NCBI GenBank assembly: GCA_029060755.1
Contig: JAIDTI010000023.1
Span: 16,665 to 80,664 of the forward strand
Direction of reading: 5' to 3'
DNA: 64,000 nt
DNA from: Ruminococcus sp.
GTDB lineage: Bacteria > Bacillota > Clostridia > Oscillospirales > Ruminococcaceae
The translations under genes were made by a program, and so were the position numbers. Below, one piece after another: positions 53,389 to 61,000 of the stretch. Within the stretch, counting starts at the first letter, position 1. Each line of letters begins with the position of its first letter. A model generated the notes under the pieces. It saw only the letters and a program-made list of their open reading frames with translations, had not been told where the DNA came from and ran no database searches.

Positions 53389-54255
53389 TTATTTATCCAG
53401 TTTTGAGGAATTGCTTTTGATATGTTTTCCGATTATTTCAGATACATCGCTGATTGCCATAAATGCGGAATAATCGTCCTTACTGATAATCTTTCGCAGG
53501 GTCGGCACTTCAATACGGGTTACTACGCAGTAAAGAACGATTTTTTCACCCGAAATAAGTCCGCTTCCCTCCATAAGCGTAACAGTTCTGCCGAGCGTAT
53601 TATAAATATCGTGAGCTATTTCCTTGCCGTTGTTAGTGATTATCATTACCGCCTTACCCTGTTGCATACCAGTGTTAACAAAGTCCTCTATCTTCGAGAC
53701 AATAAAATAAGTAAGCAGACTGTACAGCGCACGGTCGAGACCAAAAAGCGTACCTGCCGTAAGATAAATCAGAACATTGAAAAACAGCACAATTTGTCCA
53801 ACTGAAAAATTGAATCTTCGACTTATCATAACAGCAACTGCTTCTGTACCATCAAGACAACCGCCGTTCAACAGCACCAATCCTACACCGAATCCAAGAA
53901 GCATACCCCCGAATACAGTAGCTAACAGCTTGTCATCAGTCACATGATATTCTGTACTGCCGAAAAACGTAAGCGCAGTAGAAAACACTGCCATAGCGGT
54001 AAGCGAACGGAACACGAATGAACGTTCAAGCTTTTTTCCGCCGATAAAGACAAGCGGAAGATTAAGTGCAAGAGTCATAACGCTAAGAGGTATAGGCGTT
54101 TTTGCGCTGACTATCATAGCAATGCCCACCATACCTCCGTCCATAATCAGCGCAGGTATAAGTATTTGCTCAAGTGCAAATGCAGCTACAATCGAACCCA
54201 CTATCAGCACTGCATAATTTAAAATCTGTCGTGAAATTTTATTCTGTAAATTCAA
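53389..54255 (-). CDS. YitT-family membrane protein (DUF2179)
   Basis: A 288-residue protein with five or six membrane segments, the conserved GGMVGIAMIVSAKTPIPLSVMTLALNLPLVFIG region, LNGGCLDGTEAVAVMISRRF, and a cytoplasmic DUF2179 domain (KAVMIITNNGKEIAHDIYNTLGRTVT...LRKIISKDDYSAFMAI). YitT proteins are widespread in Firmicutes; transport function is suspected but unproven. Single gene, no clear link to neighbours. Confidence 0.9.
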   Translation of the reverse strand: MNLQNKISRQILNYAVLIVGSIVAAFALEQILIPALIMDGGMVGIAMIVSAKTPIPLSVMTLALNLPLVFIGGKKLERSFVFRSLTAMAVFSTALTFFGSTEYHVTDDKLLATVFGGMLLGFGVGLVLLNGGCLDGTEAVAVMISRRFNFSVGQIVLFFNVLIYLTAGTLFGLDRALYSLLTYFIVSKIEDFVNTGMQQGKAVMIITNNGKEIAHDIYNTLGRTVTLMEGSGLISGEKIVLYCVVTRIEVPTLRKIISKDDYSAFMAISDVSEIIGKHIKSNSSKLDK

Positions 54256-54414
54256 ATCAAATATATCCTCCTTATTTTTTTAGTTTATTATTGATATGAA
54301 AATAAGCTATACTAATAATAACACAAAATCTTTAAAAAATCAACTGCCTGTCCGAAATTTTCTTATCTGCATAAATTTATCCCTGTTCTTCTCAATAAGA
54401 GCAGGGATTTATTT

Positions 54415-55008
54415 TCATTTACTGTAAATAATTGGTCTTAACTGTATACCATTGAAAGCGGCTTCTGCTGCTTTTGGTATCATTTCAAATTCTGCAACAA
54501 GTGAAGCAGGTTTTTTGTCAATATCGTCCTGTAGCATGGGTACAAAATAATAGTTTTTGCGGTTGAAAAGTTCGCCTAAATTTTTTGCAGAGGCTAAAAG
54601 AGAATCATTTGAAGCAATCGCAAGCAGAACAGGTTTTCCACTCCGCAGATGAGACTTGACAGCCATTGTTACAGTTCCGTCTGTTATGCCGTTTGTAAGC
54701 TTTGCCAGTGTGTTTGAAGTGCATGGAGCGACTATCATAATATCAGTCATGTTTTTTGGTCCTATCGGTTCGGCGTCTGCAATTGACATAATAACTTCAT
54801 GTCCGCTTATAGCATTGAGACGTGCTATATTTTCAACATTTGTTCCGAACCTTGTTGAAAGTTTAGCTGTATTTTCCGACATTATCGGAATTATTTCTGC
54901 TCCCATAAGTTTAAGCTGTTCAGCCTGTCGGAAGCATCTGTCGAAAGTGCAGAAAGAGCCTGTCATTGCAAAGCCGATTCTTTTGCCCTTGAAAATCTCA
55001 TTCACCAT
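54415..55008 (-). CDS. dpaB: Dipicolinate synthase subunit B
   Basis: A 197-residue flavoprotein-like subunit (SpoVFB): GKRIGFAMTGSFCTFDRCFRQ at the start, IVAPCTSNTLAKLTNGITDGTVTMAVKSHLR and KPVLLAIASNDSLLASAKN. With DpaA it makes dipicolinic acid, the spore-core solute, in the mother cell. Its start overlaps dpaA by 11 nt. It matches functionally with spoVAD/spoVAE, which encode the DPA channel elsewhere in the window. Confidence 0.95.
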   Translation of the reverse strand: MVNEIFKGKRIGFAMTGSFCTFDRCFRQAEQLKLMGAEIIPIMSENTAKLSTRFGTNVENIARLNAISGHEVIMSIADAEPIGPKNMTDIMIVAPCTSNTLAKLTNGITDGTVTMAVKSHLRSGKPVLLAIASNDSLLASAKNLGELFNRKNYYFVPMLQDDIDKKPASLVAEFEMIPKAAEAAFNGIQLRPIIYSK

Positions 55009-55837
55009 TAAATCCTCCTTCTGAAAGTATGCCCTCTATTGTTTCCGCCACAAATTCTCCTGCTGTTACAGGAGCTGTTTTTCCTGGAAGCCCTAAAGCC
55101 CATATAACTTTTTTTCCAAGTTCAGATGCACTGTCAAAATCAATTCCGCCCGGACGTGAAGCAAGGTCGATAAAAAGTGTATCATCGCTGAATTTTTTCA
55201 GTGTTTCACAGTTGAAAACAAGTTCGGGAGCAGTATTGAATACAAGCTTGTAATCGTGTCCCATATCGTTCATGCAGACTGATTTTACGCCTGTTATACG
55301 TGCTTTTGCTGTTCCTTTTGCATTGCGCACAGCCACTGTTATATCAGCTCCGAAGCCTTTCAATATTTCAGCAAGAGCAGTTCCTATTCTGCCCATGCCC
55401 ACAATAAGAACAGGCAGTCTGTTAAGAGTTACGGGGAGTTCATCAAGTGCAAGCTGTATAGCACCCTCTGCTGTAGGTATGGCATTTTTAAGGCATAAAT
55501 CCTCACGGCTCATATAGTCAATAATCTTGTTATACGGGAATATTTCGTTCAACCGCTTATCATATCTGCCGGTAAATATAAGGCAGTCCTTTTTCATAAA
55601 AGTTTTAAGCGTATCAGTTGTAAGAATATTGTGGGAGCAGGGTGTATATATGTTGTCTTTTTCGTCAAGAGGAGGAACAGGAAGCACAACGCAGTCACAT
55701 GGATTTTCGGGAAAACTGTTTTCCGAAAAATCCGTATCAATTCCGATAACATTCACATCATATATATCAGCAAGTTTCTTTGCACAGAAAATCTGTCTCA
55801 TGTCTCCGCCTGCAATAAGTATATTTATTTTTTTCAT
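54998..55837 (-). CDS. dpaA: Dipicolinate synthase subunit A
   Basis: The 279-residue SpoVFA subunit has an amino-terminal domain (KINILIAGGDMRQIFCAKKLA) and a Rossmann NAD(P)-binding domain (LPVLIVGMGRIGTALAEILKGFGADITV), ending in KVIWALGLPGKTAPVTAGEFVAETI. It catalyses the redox step of dipicolinate synthesis from dihydrodipicolinate. The ATG behind TGGAGA was taken; the track's ATG overlaps that site. Forms an operon with dpaB; sigma-K control is expected but was not read out. Confidence 0.95.
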   Translation of the reverse strand: MKKINILIAGGDMRQIFCAKKLADIYDVNVIGIDTDFSENSFPENPCDCVVLPVPPLDEKDNIYTPCSHNILTTDTLKTFMKKDCLIFTGRYDKRLNEIFPYNKIIDYMSREDLCLKNAIPTAEGAIQLALDELPVTLNRLPVLIVGMGRIGTALAEILKGFGADITVAVRNAKGTAKARITGVKSVCMNDMGHDYKLVFNTAPELVFNCETLKKFSDDTLFIDLASRPGGIDFDSASELGKKVIWALGLPGKTAPVTAGEFVAETIEGILSEGGFNGE

Positions 55838-55935
55838 ACAGTTCTCCATTTCAAAAAAATTATATGAGAATTATATCTCTCTACATTATATGGATTTATA
55901 TATAATTTGGTGTATAATAAATTTTGTTTATCCTA

Positions 55936-55964
55936 TTGATTTTATGGGAAACTTTTGGTATAAT
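55936..55964 (+). promoter_or_regulatory. Promoter of the RING-like protein gene cluster
   Basis: TTGATT, 17-nt spacer, TATAAT, 42 nt before the start at 56007. Confidence 0.75.
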
Positions 55965-56006
55965 TATAAAAATGAGATGTAAATTACCGTGAAAGGAATG
56001 ATGTTA

Positions 56007-56864
56007 ATGAAATATACCGGTAAAATGTGCGTATCATGCGGAAAAAAGTTTACTGATGCTGATGATATTGTTGTATGCCCTGAATGTGCGTCACCGCATC
56101 ACAGAGAGTGCTACAAAAATAACGGAAGATGCGCAAATGAAAATCTTCATGCAACGGATTTTGACTGGAATCAGATAAACCGTCCTGTTAAAGCTGAAAC
56201 CATACAAAAAGAAGATGGAGAAGTTGTTATAACTATCTCCGAAAGTGTGGAGGATATGCTGAAACAGCCTTATTTTGCAAAATCAATGAAAACGGTTGAC
56301 AAAAACGGCTGTACACTAAGAGAAATTCTTGATTTTGTGCATACAAACTTGCTTTATTATATACCTGTTTTTATGAGGATAAGGGATTTCGGAAAAAGTG
56401 CGTCATTTAATCTCATCTGCTTTGTTGCACCGCCTGTTTACTTTGCAAGCAGGAAAATGTGGTTCTGGGCTATATTGACAGCATTTTTAAGTGTGCTTCT
56501 GCTTATACCGTTTATGCTTGCCATGCTTGTTTCGGGTGACAATCCTGCAAATCTTTCAGTAGATGTAATCAATACGCTAAGAATAAATGCCAATACCATA
56601 AATTCGCTTATTGAGATATGCAGGGGTGCGGATTTATTTATGCGTATAATGCTCTGTCTTTTCGGAAACAGACTCTACTATAATTTTGCGGTAAAATCCA
56701 TAAAACGTATAAAAGCAAAAAATAATGAGGATATTTCAAGAGAACAGCTTATAAGTGCAGGCGGAGTAAGTTTTACGAATATTATTCTTATTATCTGTAT
56801 TATATTTATTGTTACTTTTCTGATAATGCTTGCATTGCAGATGACACTTGAATTTTTATTCTAA
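56007..56864 (+). CDS. Membrane protein with prokaryotic RING-finger-like domain
   Basis: The first ~45 residues carry a RING-like zinc motif (CVSCGKKFTDADDIVVCPECASPHHRECYKNNGRC), like the Prok-RING family, followed by ~60 polar residues and three or four membrane segments (FVAPPVYFASRKMWFWAILTAF; ISLIMAL-type carboxy end). Similar clostridial proteins are annotated as RING finger or DUF2628-like; function unknown. The ATG at 56007 lies 9 nt behind AAAGGA. A lipoprotein gene follows by 14 nt, then uvrC. Confidence 0.75.
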   Translation: MKYTGKMCVSCGKKFTDADDIVVCPECASPHHRECYKNNGRCANENLHATDFDWNQINRPVKAETIQKEDGEVVITISESVEDMLKQPYFAKSMKTVDKNGCTLREILDFVHTNLLYYIPVFMRIRDFGKSASFNLICFVAPPVYFASRKMWFWAILTAFLSVLLLIPFMLAMLVSGDNPANLSVDVINTLRINANTINSLIEICRGADLFMRIMLCLFGNRLYYNFAVKSIKRIKAKNNEDISREQLISAGGVSFTNIILIICIIFIVTFLIMLALQMTLEFLF

Positions 56865-56878
56865 GGAGATTATTTTTT

Positions 56879-57409
56879 ATGAAAAGATTTTGTGCTATAT
56901 TTGCTGTTATATCACTGCTTGTTTTTACAGGCTGTAGCGATACTTTTGATATACTTCTTGAAACTGATTCAGAAAGTCAGGCTATAACTGCTGAAATCAG
57001 TTCAAAAAGTCAGGCTGAAACAGAGGAAACAACAGTTACTACTGAATTGACGGAAACAGAAGTAATTACAGAGGAAATAACAACAGTATCGGACGAAATA
57101 TTCAATGATTATGATGATAATATTGACGTTCAGTATAATTTCCGTACCAAAAAACATCTGAATCAGCATTTTGAAAAGCATGGCAGTGAATTTGATGATA
57201 TATTTGATTATGAAACGGCTGAAGACTATGAACAGGGCGCAAGCGATGTTATAAATAATCCTGATGCACTGTATAAAACGGAGCAGGAAGACGGTGACGG
57301 CGTTTATTATATTGAATCAACAAACGAATTTGTAATTCTCTCAACGGACGGCTATATAAGAACGTATTTCAGACCACGAGACGGAATAAACTATTTCAAC
57401 AGACAGTAG
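56879..57409 (+). CDS. Small lipoprotein with toxin-like (BECR-type) C-terminal domain
   Basis: A lipoprotein signal with lipobox VFTGC, a Thr/Glu-rich linker (ETEETTVTTELTETEVITEE) and a ~85-residue carboxy domain. Its pattern (LNQHFEKHGSEFDD ... YEQGASDVINNP ... GVYYIESTNEFVILSTDGYIRTYFRPRDG) resembles the nuclease tails of polymorphic toxins (HFxKHGxEF... VxxDGxIRTxFxP). I infer this by eye; no search was run. It could be a surface-exposed RNase-like domain or a domesticated scaffold. No immunity gene is evident beside it. Confidence 0.65.
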   Translation: MKRFCAIFAVISLLVFTGCSDTFDILLETDSESQAITAEISSKSQAETEETTVTTELTETEVITEEITTVSDEIFNDYDDNIDVQYNFRTKKHLNQHFEKHGSEFDDIFDYETAEDYEQGASDVINNPDALYKTEQEDGDGVYYIESTNEFVILSTDGYIRTYFRPRDGINYFNRQ

Positions 57410-57419
57410 GTGATTTTTT

Positions 57420-59237
57420 ATGAATCCACGATTGCCATATCTTAGAGAAAAGACATCAAAACTGACGGAATCGCCGGGAGTTTATATCATGAAAAACGCT
57501 GACGGTGATATAATATATATCGGGAAAGCAAAGAATCTGAAAAAGCGTGTTACAAGCTATTTTCGGGAAAATCCTGACCATACCCCGAAAGTTTCGGCTA
57601 TGGTTTCAAATGTATATGAATATGATTTCATAGTGACCGACAGCGAATATGAAGCACTTGTGCTTGAATGTAGTCTCATAAAGCAGAATAAGCCGAAATA
57701 TAATATACTCCTGAAAGATGACAAGGGCTATTATTATATACGTGTTTCTGATGATGAGTTTCCACGCATAACAACTGAAAAAAATATGTCAGCAGGCGGA
57801 AAATATCTTGGTGTTTATACAAGCTCAACTATTGCAACAGAAACGGTGAACGAAGCGAACAAAGTTTTTATGCTGCCGACGTGCAGAAAGTGTTTCCCAC
57901 GTGATTTCAGAAAAGAACGTCCGTGCCTTAACTATCACATAAAAATGTGCATGGGAGTATGTACAGGAAAAATCAGTAAGGAAACATATCAGAAAGCAAT
58001 TGATGATGCTGTAGAGTTCATAAAATCGGGCAGTGCTACAGCTGTTGAACGTATAGAACAGGAGATGTATAAAGCATCTGAAAATCTTGAATTTGAAAAA
58101 GCGTCTATATTGAGAGACAGAATTATTGCTATAAAAAAATCATCTGAAAAACAGAAAGTAATAAACAGCGGAGTAAATTGTGCTGATGTTATCGGAACTG
58201 CTGAATTTTATGACAAAGTATGTATTTCCGTGCTTATGTACCGCAATGAAAGACTTACCGACAAGGCAGTTTTTGAATTTGAAAAGTCCGATACTGATAT
58301 TATAAGCGACTTTATATGCCGTTTTTACCATGAAAGACAAGATATTCCGAAAGTTATAATTGTTGACCATATTCCCGAAGATGCAGAACTTATCCGGAAT
58401 TTTCTTGCAGAGCAGTCAGGCAGAAATATAAAAATCCACTGTCCGAAAAAGGGCAGGCTTGCTGATTTACTCCGTCTTGCAAAAAATAATTCTGCTGAAT
58501 ATATGGCACTCAAAAACAGTCGTACAGGAAAAGAAGTCATCGCACTTGAACAGCTTGGAAAAATACTTGGTCTTGAAAATACTCCGAAATATATTGAAGC
58601 TTACGACATATCAAATCTTTCGTCGGAGTCAATGGTTGCAGGCATGGTTGTATTTGAGGACGGCAGACCGCTGAAAAAAGCGTATAAGCATTTTACTGTA
58701 AAGGAGCAGGAATATCAGAACGACTATGGCAGTATGAGGGAAGTGCTGAAACGTCGTCTGCTCCACATAGTAAATCAGGACGGCGACGAATATTTCAACC
58801 GCACTCCTGATTTGATTCTGCTTGACGGCGGAACAGGTCATGTTCATGCAGTTGAGCCGATTCTGAAAGAGCTTGCACTTGATATTCCTCTTTTTGGCAT
58901 GGTTAAGGATAACAAGCACCGTACAAGAGCAATTGCAACAGGAGGCAAGGAAATACAGATAAATAATTTGCAGTCGGCATTTAATCTTGTAACGCAGATT
59001 CAAGATGAAGTCCACAGATATTCTGTAAGATTCATGCACGGAAAACACAGGAAAAAAACGTATTCATCAGAACTTCTTGCAGTAAAAGGCATAGGCGAAA
59101 AGAAACTTGCAAAGATTATGATGAAATACAAGACAAAAGAAAGTCTTGCAAATGCAACTCCCGAACAGCTTGCAGAAACAGCAGGAGTGAGCATGGAAAC
59201 GGCACAGAATCTATACGAAGTTATACAGAACATATGA
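57420..59237 (+). CDS. uvrC: Excinuclease ABC subunit C
   Basis: UvrC makes both incisions in nucleotide excision repair. It has an amino-terminal GIY-YIG nuclease (GVYIMKNADGDIIYIGKAKNLKKRV), the UVR motif (ASENLEFEKASILRDRI), the RNase H-like carboxy nuclease (IEAYDISNLSSESMVAGMVVFEDG; LILLDGGTGHVHAV) and a helix-hairpin-helix end (LLAVKGIGEKKLAKIMMKYK). 605 residues, normal length. It starts 10 nt after the lipoprotein gene. Confidence 0.96.
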   Translation: MNPRLPYLREKTSKLTESPGVYIMKNADGDIIYIGKAKNLKKRVTSYFRENPDHTPKVSAMVSNVYEYDFIVTDSEYEALVLECSLIKQNKPKYNILLKDDKGYYYIRVSDDEFPRITTEKNMSAGGKYLGVYTSSTIATETVNEANKVFMLPTCRKCFPRDFRKERPCLNYHIKMCMGVCTGKISKETYQKAIDDAVEFIKSGSATAVERIEQEMYKASENLEFEKASILRDRIIAIKKSSEKQKVINSGVNCADVIGTAEFYDKVCISVLMYRNERLTDKAVFEFEKSDTDIISDFICRFYHERQDIPKVIIVDHIPEDAELIRNFLAEQSGRNIKIHCPKKGRLADLLRLAKNNSAEYMALKNSRTGKEVIALEQLGKILGLENTPKYIEAYDISNLSSESMVAGMVVFEDGRPLKKAYKHFTVKEQEYQNDYGSMREVLKRRLLHIVNQDGDEYFNRTPDLILLDGGTGHVHAVEPILKELALDIPLFGMVKDNKHRTRAIATGGKEIQINNLQSAFNLVTQIQDEVHRYSVRFMHGKHRKKTYSSELLAVKGIGEKKLAKIMMKYKTKESLANATPEQLAETAGVSMETAQNLYEVIQNI

Positions 59238-59282
59238 ATTTAAAAAAAATTTTGTCTTATTTCACATATTTTCAAAAATATG

Positions 59283-59311
59283 TAGACAAACTTAAAAAAA
59301 TAGGTTATAAT
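59283..59311 (+). promoter_or_regulatory. Promoter of rsmD-coaD
   Basis: TAGACA, 17-nt spacer, TATAAT, 34 nt before rsmD. Confidence 0.7.
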
Positions 59312-59345
59312 ATAAAATGTATGATTACAACAGGAGGATTTTTTT

Positions 59346-59897
59346 ATGAGAGTTATAACAGGAACTGCACGAGGTCGTAAACTTGTCACTCCTGAAGGGA
59401 TAGATGTAAGACCGACAACAGAAAAAGTGAAAGAGGGTATTTTTTCCGCTATACAGTTTGAAATTGAGGGCGCAGAAGTTCTTGACCTTTTTGCAGGAAG
59501 CGGACAAATGGGCATAGAAGCTTTAAGCCGTGGCGCATCTCATGCTGTTTTTGTGGATAATTCCCCTAAATCACTTAGATGTATCAACGAAAACCTGAAA
59601 AATACAAAACTTAGCAGACAAGCTGATGTTGTAAACCGTGACAGCTATGACTATATAAAACTTACTGCACAGAAATTTGATATTATTATTCTTGACCCTC
59701 CTTACAGATACGGTCATATACACAAACTTCTGCCACTTGCAAAAGCAAAACTCAATGACGGCGGATTTATTATATGCGAATACGAAAAAGAAGCTGAACA
59801 GCCGACAGCTCCGGACGGAATGACACTGAAAAAAACATACAGATACGGCAAAATAAATGTTTCTGTTTTCGTAAAGCCTTTGGAGGACCAAGAATGA
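59346..59897 (+). CDS. rsmD: 16S rRNA (guanine966-N2)-methyltransferase RsmD
   Basis: A 183-residue SAM methyltransferase: amino-terminal MRVITGTARGRKLVTP, SAM site VLDLFAGSGQMGIEALSRGA and catalytic DPPY (IIILDPPYRYG). It modifies G966 of 16S rRNA during 30S assembly. The ATG follows AGGAGG, and the stop overlaps coaD by ATGA, the standard rsmD-coaD pair. Confidence 0.95.
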   Translation: MRVITGTARGRKLVTPEGIDVRPTTEKVKEGIFSAIQFEIEGAEVLDLFAGSGQMGIEALSRGASHAVFVDNSPKSLRCINENLKNTKLSRQADVVNRDSYDYIKLTAQKFDIIILDPPYRYGHIHKLLPLAKAKLNDGGFIICEYEKEAEQPTAPDGMTLKKTYRYGKINVSVFVKPLEDQE

Positions 59898-60385
59898 GAA
59901 GAATAGCTGTTTGTCCCGGAAGTTTTGACCCTGTTACTTTAGGGCATCTTGATATTATCACAAGAGCATCAAAGCTTTTTGATAAGGTGATTGTACTTAT
60001 TTCACGAAATGCGGGAAAAGGAAAACCCAGCTTTACAGCAACAGAGCGTATGCTTATGATTGAAGCTGTTACTTATGACCTTGATAATGTTGTTATTGAT
60101 ATTCTTGATGGTCTGCTTGCCGACTATGTGAGGGACGTTGGTGCAATTGCAATAGTAAAAGGCTTGCGTGCCGTGAGTGATTTTGAATATGAATTTCAGA
60201 TGGCTCTTGCAAACAAAAAACTCTATGCAGATGCAGAAACAGTCTTTCTCACAACAGCATCTGAAAATATGTATCTTAGTTCCAGTGTTGTAAAGCAGAT
60301 TGCCTATTTTGGCGGAGATATAAGTCATTTTGTTCCCGAAGTCATTCTTGATGACATAAAGCAGAGACTTGTCAGAAATAATTAA
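59894..60385 (+). CDS. coaD: Phosphopantetheine adenylyltransferase
   Basis: A 163-residue nucleotidyltransferase with the (T/H)xGH motif (PGSFDPVTLGHLDII), VKGLRAVSDFEYEFQMALAN and the ISSS-like YLSSSVVKQIA loop. It makes dephospho-CoA in coenzyme A synthesis. Overlaps rsmD by four bases; the coiled-coil protein gene follows by 13 nt. Confidence 0.96.
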   Translation: MRRIAVCPGSFDPVTLGHLDIITRASKLFDKVIVLISRNAGKGKPSFTATERMLMIEAVTYDLDNVVIDILDGLLADYVRDVGAIAIVKGLRAVSDFEYEFQMALANKKLYADAETVFLTTASENMYLSSSVVKQIAYFGGDISHFVPEVILDDIKQRLVRNN

Positions 60386-60398
60386 GGAGTAAAAAAAC

Positions 60399-60929
60399 AT
60401 GAATGTTGATGAAATTTTAGAGGAAATGGAAGACCTTATAGATAAGTCTCCGTCTTTGCCGTTTATATCGCATAAAAAACTGATTGACAGTGAGCGACTA
60501 AGCGAACTTATTAACGATATGCGCCTTAATATGCCACAGGAACTTAAAGAAGCTAAAAAAATAGAGTTTGATTGTCAGCGTATTCTTAATGAAGCAAAAA
60601 TCAATGCGGAAAGTATTATCCGCAAGGCAGAGGAACGAGCAAAGCAACTCTGTTCGCAGGAGGCTATTATTGCCGAAGCAAAGAAAAAAGCTGTTGACAT
60701 TCTACAGAAAGCGCAGGCATCTGCCGGAACTATTCAGAAACAGGCTGTATTATCTGTTGCAAAGATGCTTAACGATGCAGAAGCAGCACATCAGAGGTCA
60801 CTTTCAACCATAAAGCAGACTAAAGAAAAACTTCAGCATACATTAAAAAATTCTCCTGTACTTGGTGCAAATGCAAAGAAATATAATCCTGATATGTTTG
60901 ATGATGACAACAGCAACAGCTACAAATAA
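60399..60929 (+). CDS. Coiled-coil protein of the rsmD-coaD operon
   Basis: A 176-residue, mostly helical soluble protein. Its centre (IEFDCQRILNEAKINAESIIRKAEERAKQL ... IIAEAKKKAVDILQKAQ) has the Ala-rich heptads of ATP synthase b-subunit and DivIVA-like proteins. The tail is acidic (NPDMFDDDNSNSYK). This type often follows coaD in Clostridia, but I know no assigned function. Ends the operon before a strong terminator. Confidence 0.75.
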   Translation: MNVDEILEEMEDLIDKSPSLPFISHKKLIDSERLSELINDMRLNMPQELKEAKKIEFDCQRILNEAKINAESIIRKAEERAKQLCSQEAIIAEAKKKAVDILQKAQASAGTIQKQAVLSVAKMLNDAEAAHQRSLSTIKQTKEKLQHTLKNSPVLGANAKKYNPDMFDDDNSNSYK

Positions 60930-60935
60930 AAATTT

Positions 60936-60980
60936 ATGCCATAGTATCCGTGAGATTGAGATACTATGGCATTATTTTTT
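60936..60980 (+). terminator. Terminator of the rsmD-coaD operon
   Basis: ATGCCATAGTATC, 11-nt loop, GATACTATGGCAT, then TATTTTTT. A perfect 13-bp stem. Confidence 0.85.
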
Positions 60981-61000
60981 ATCGAAAATATTATATCTGA

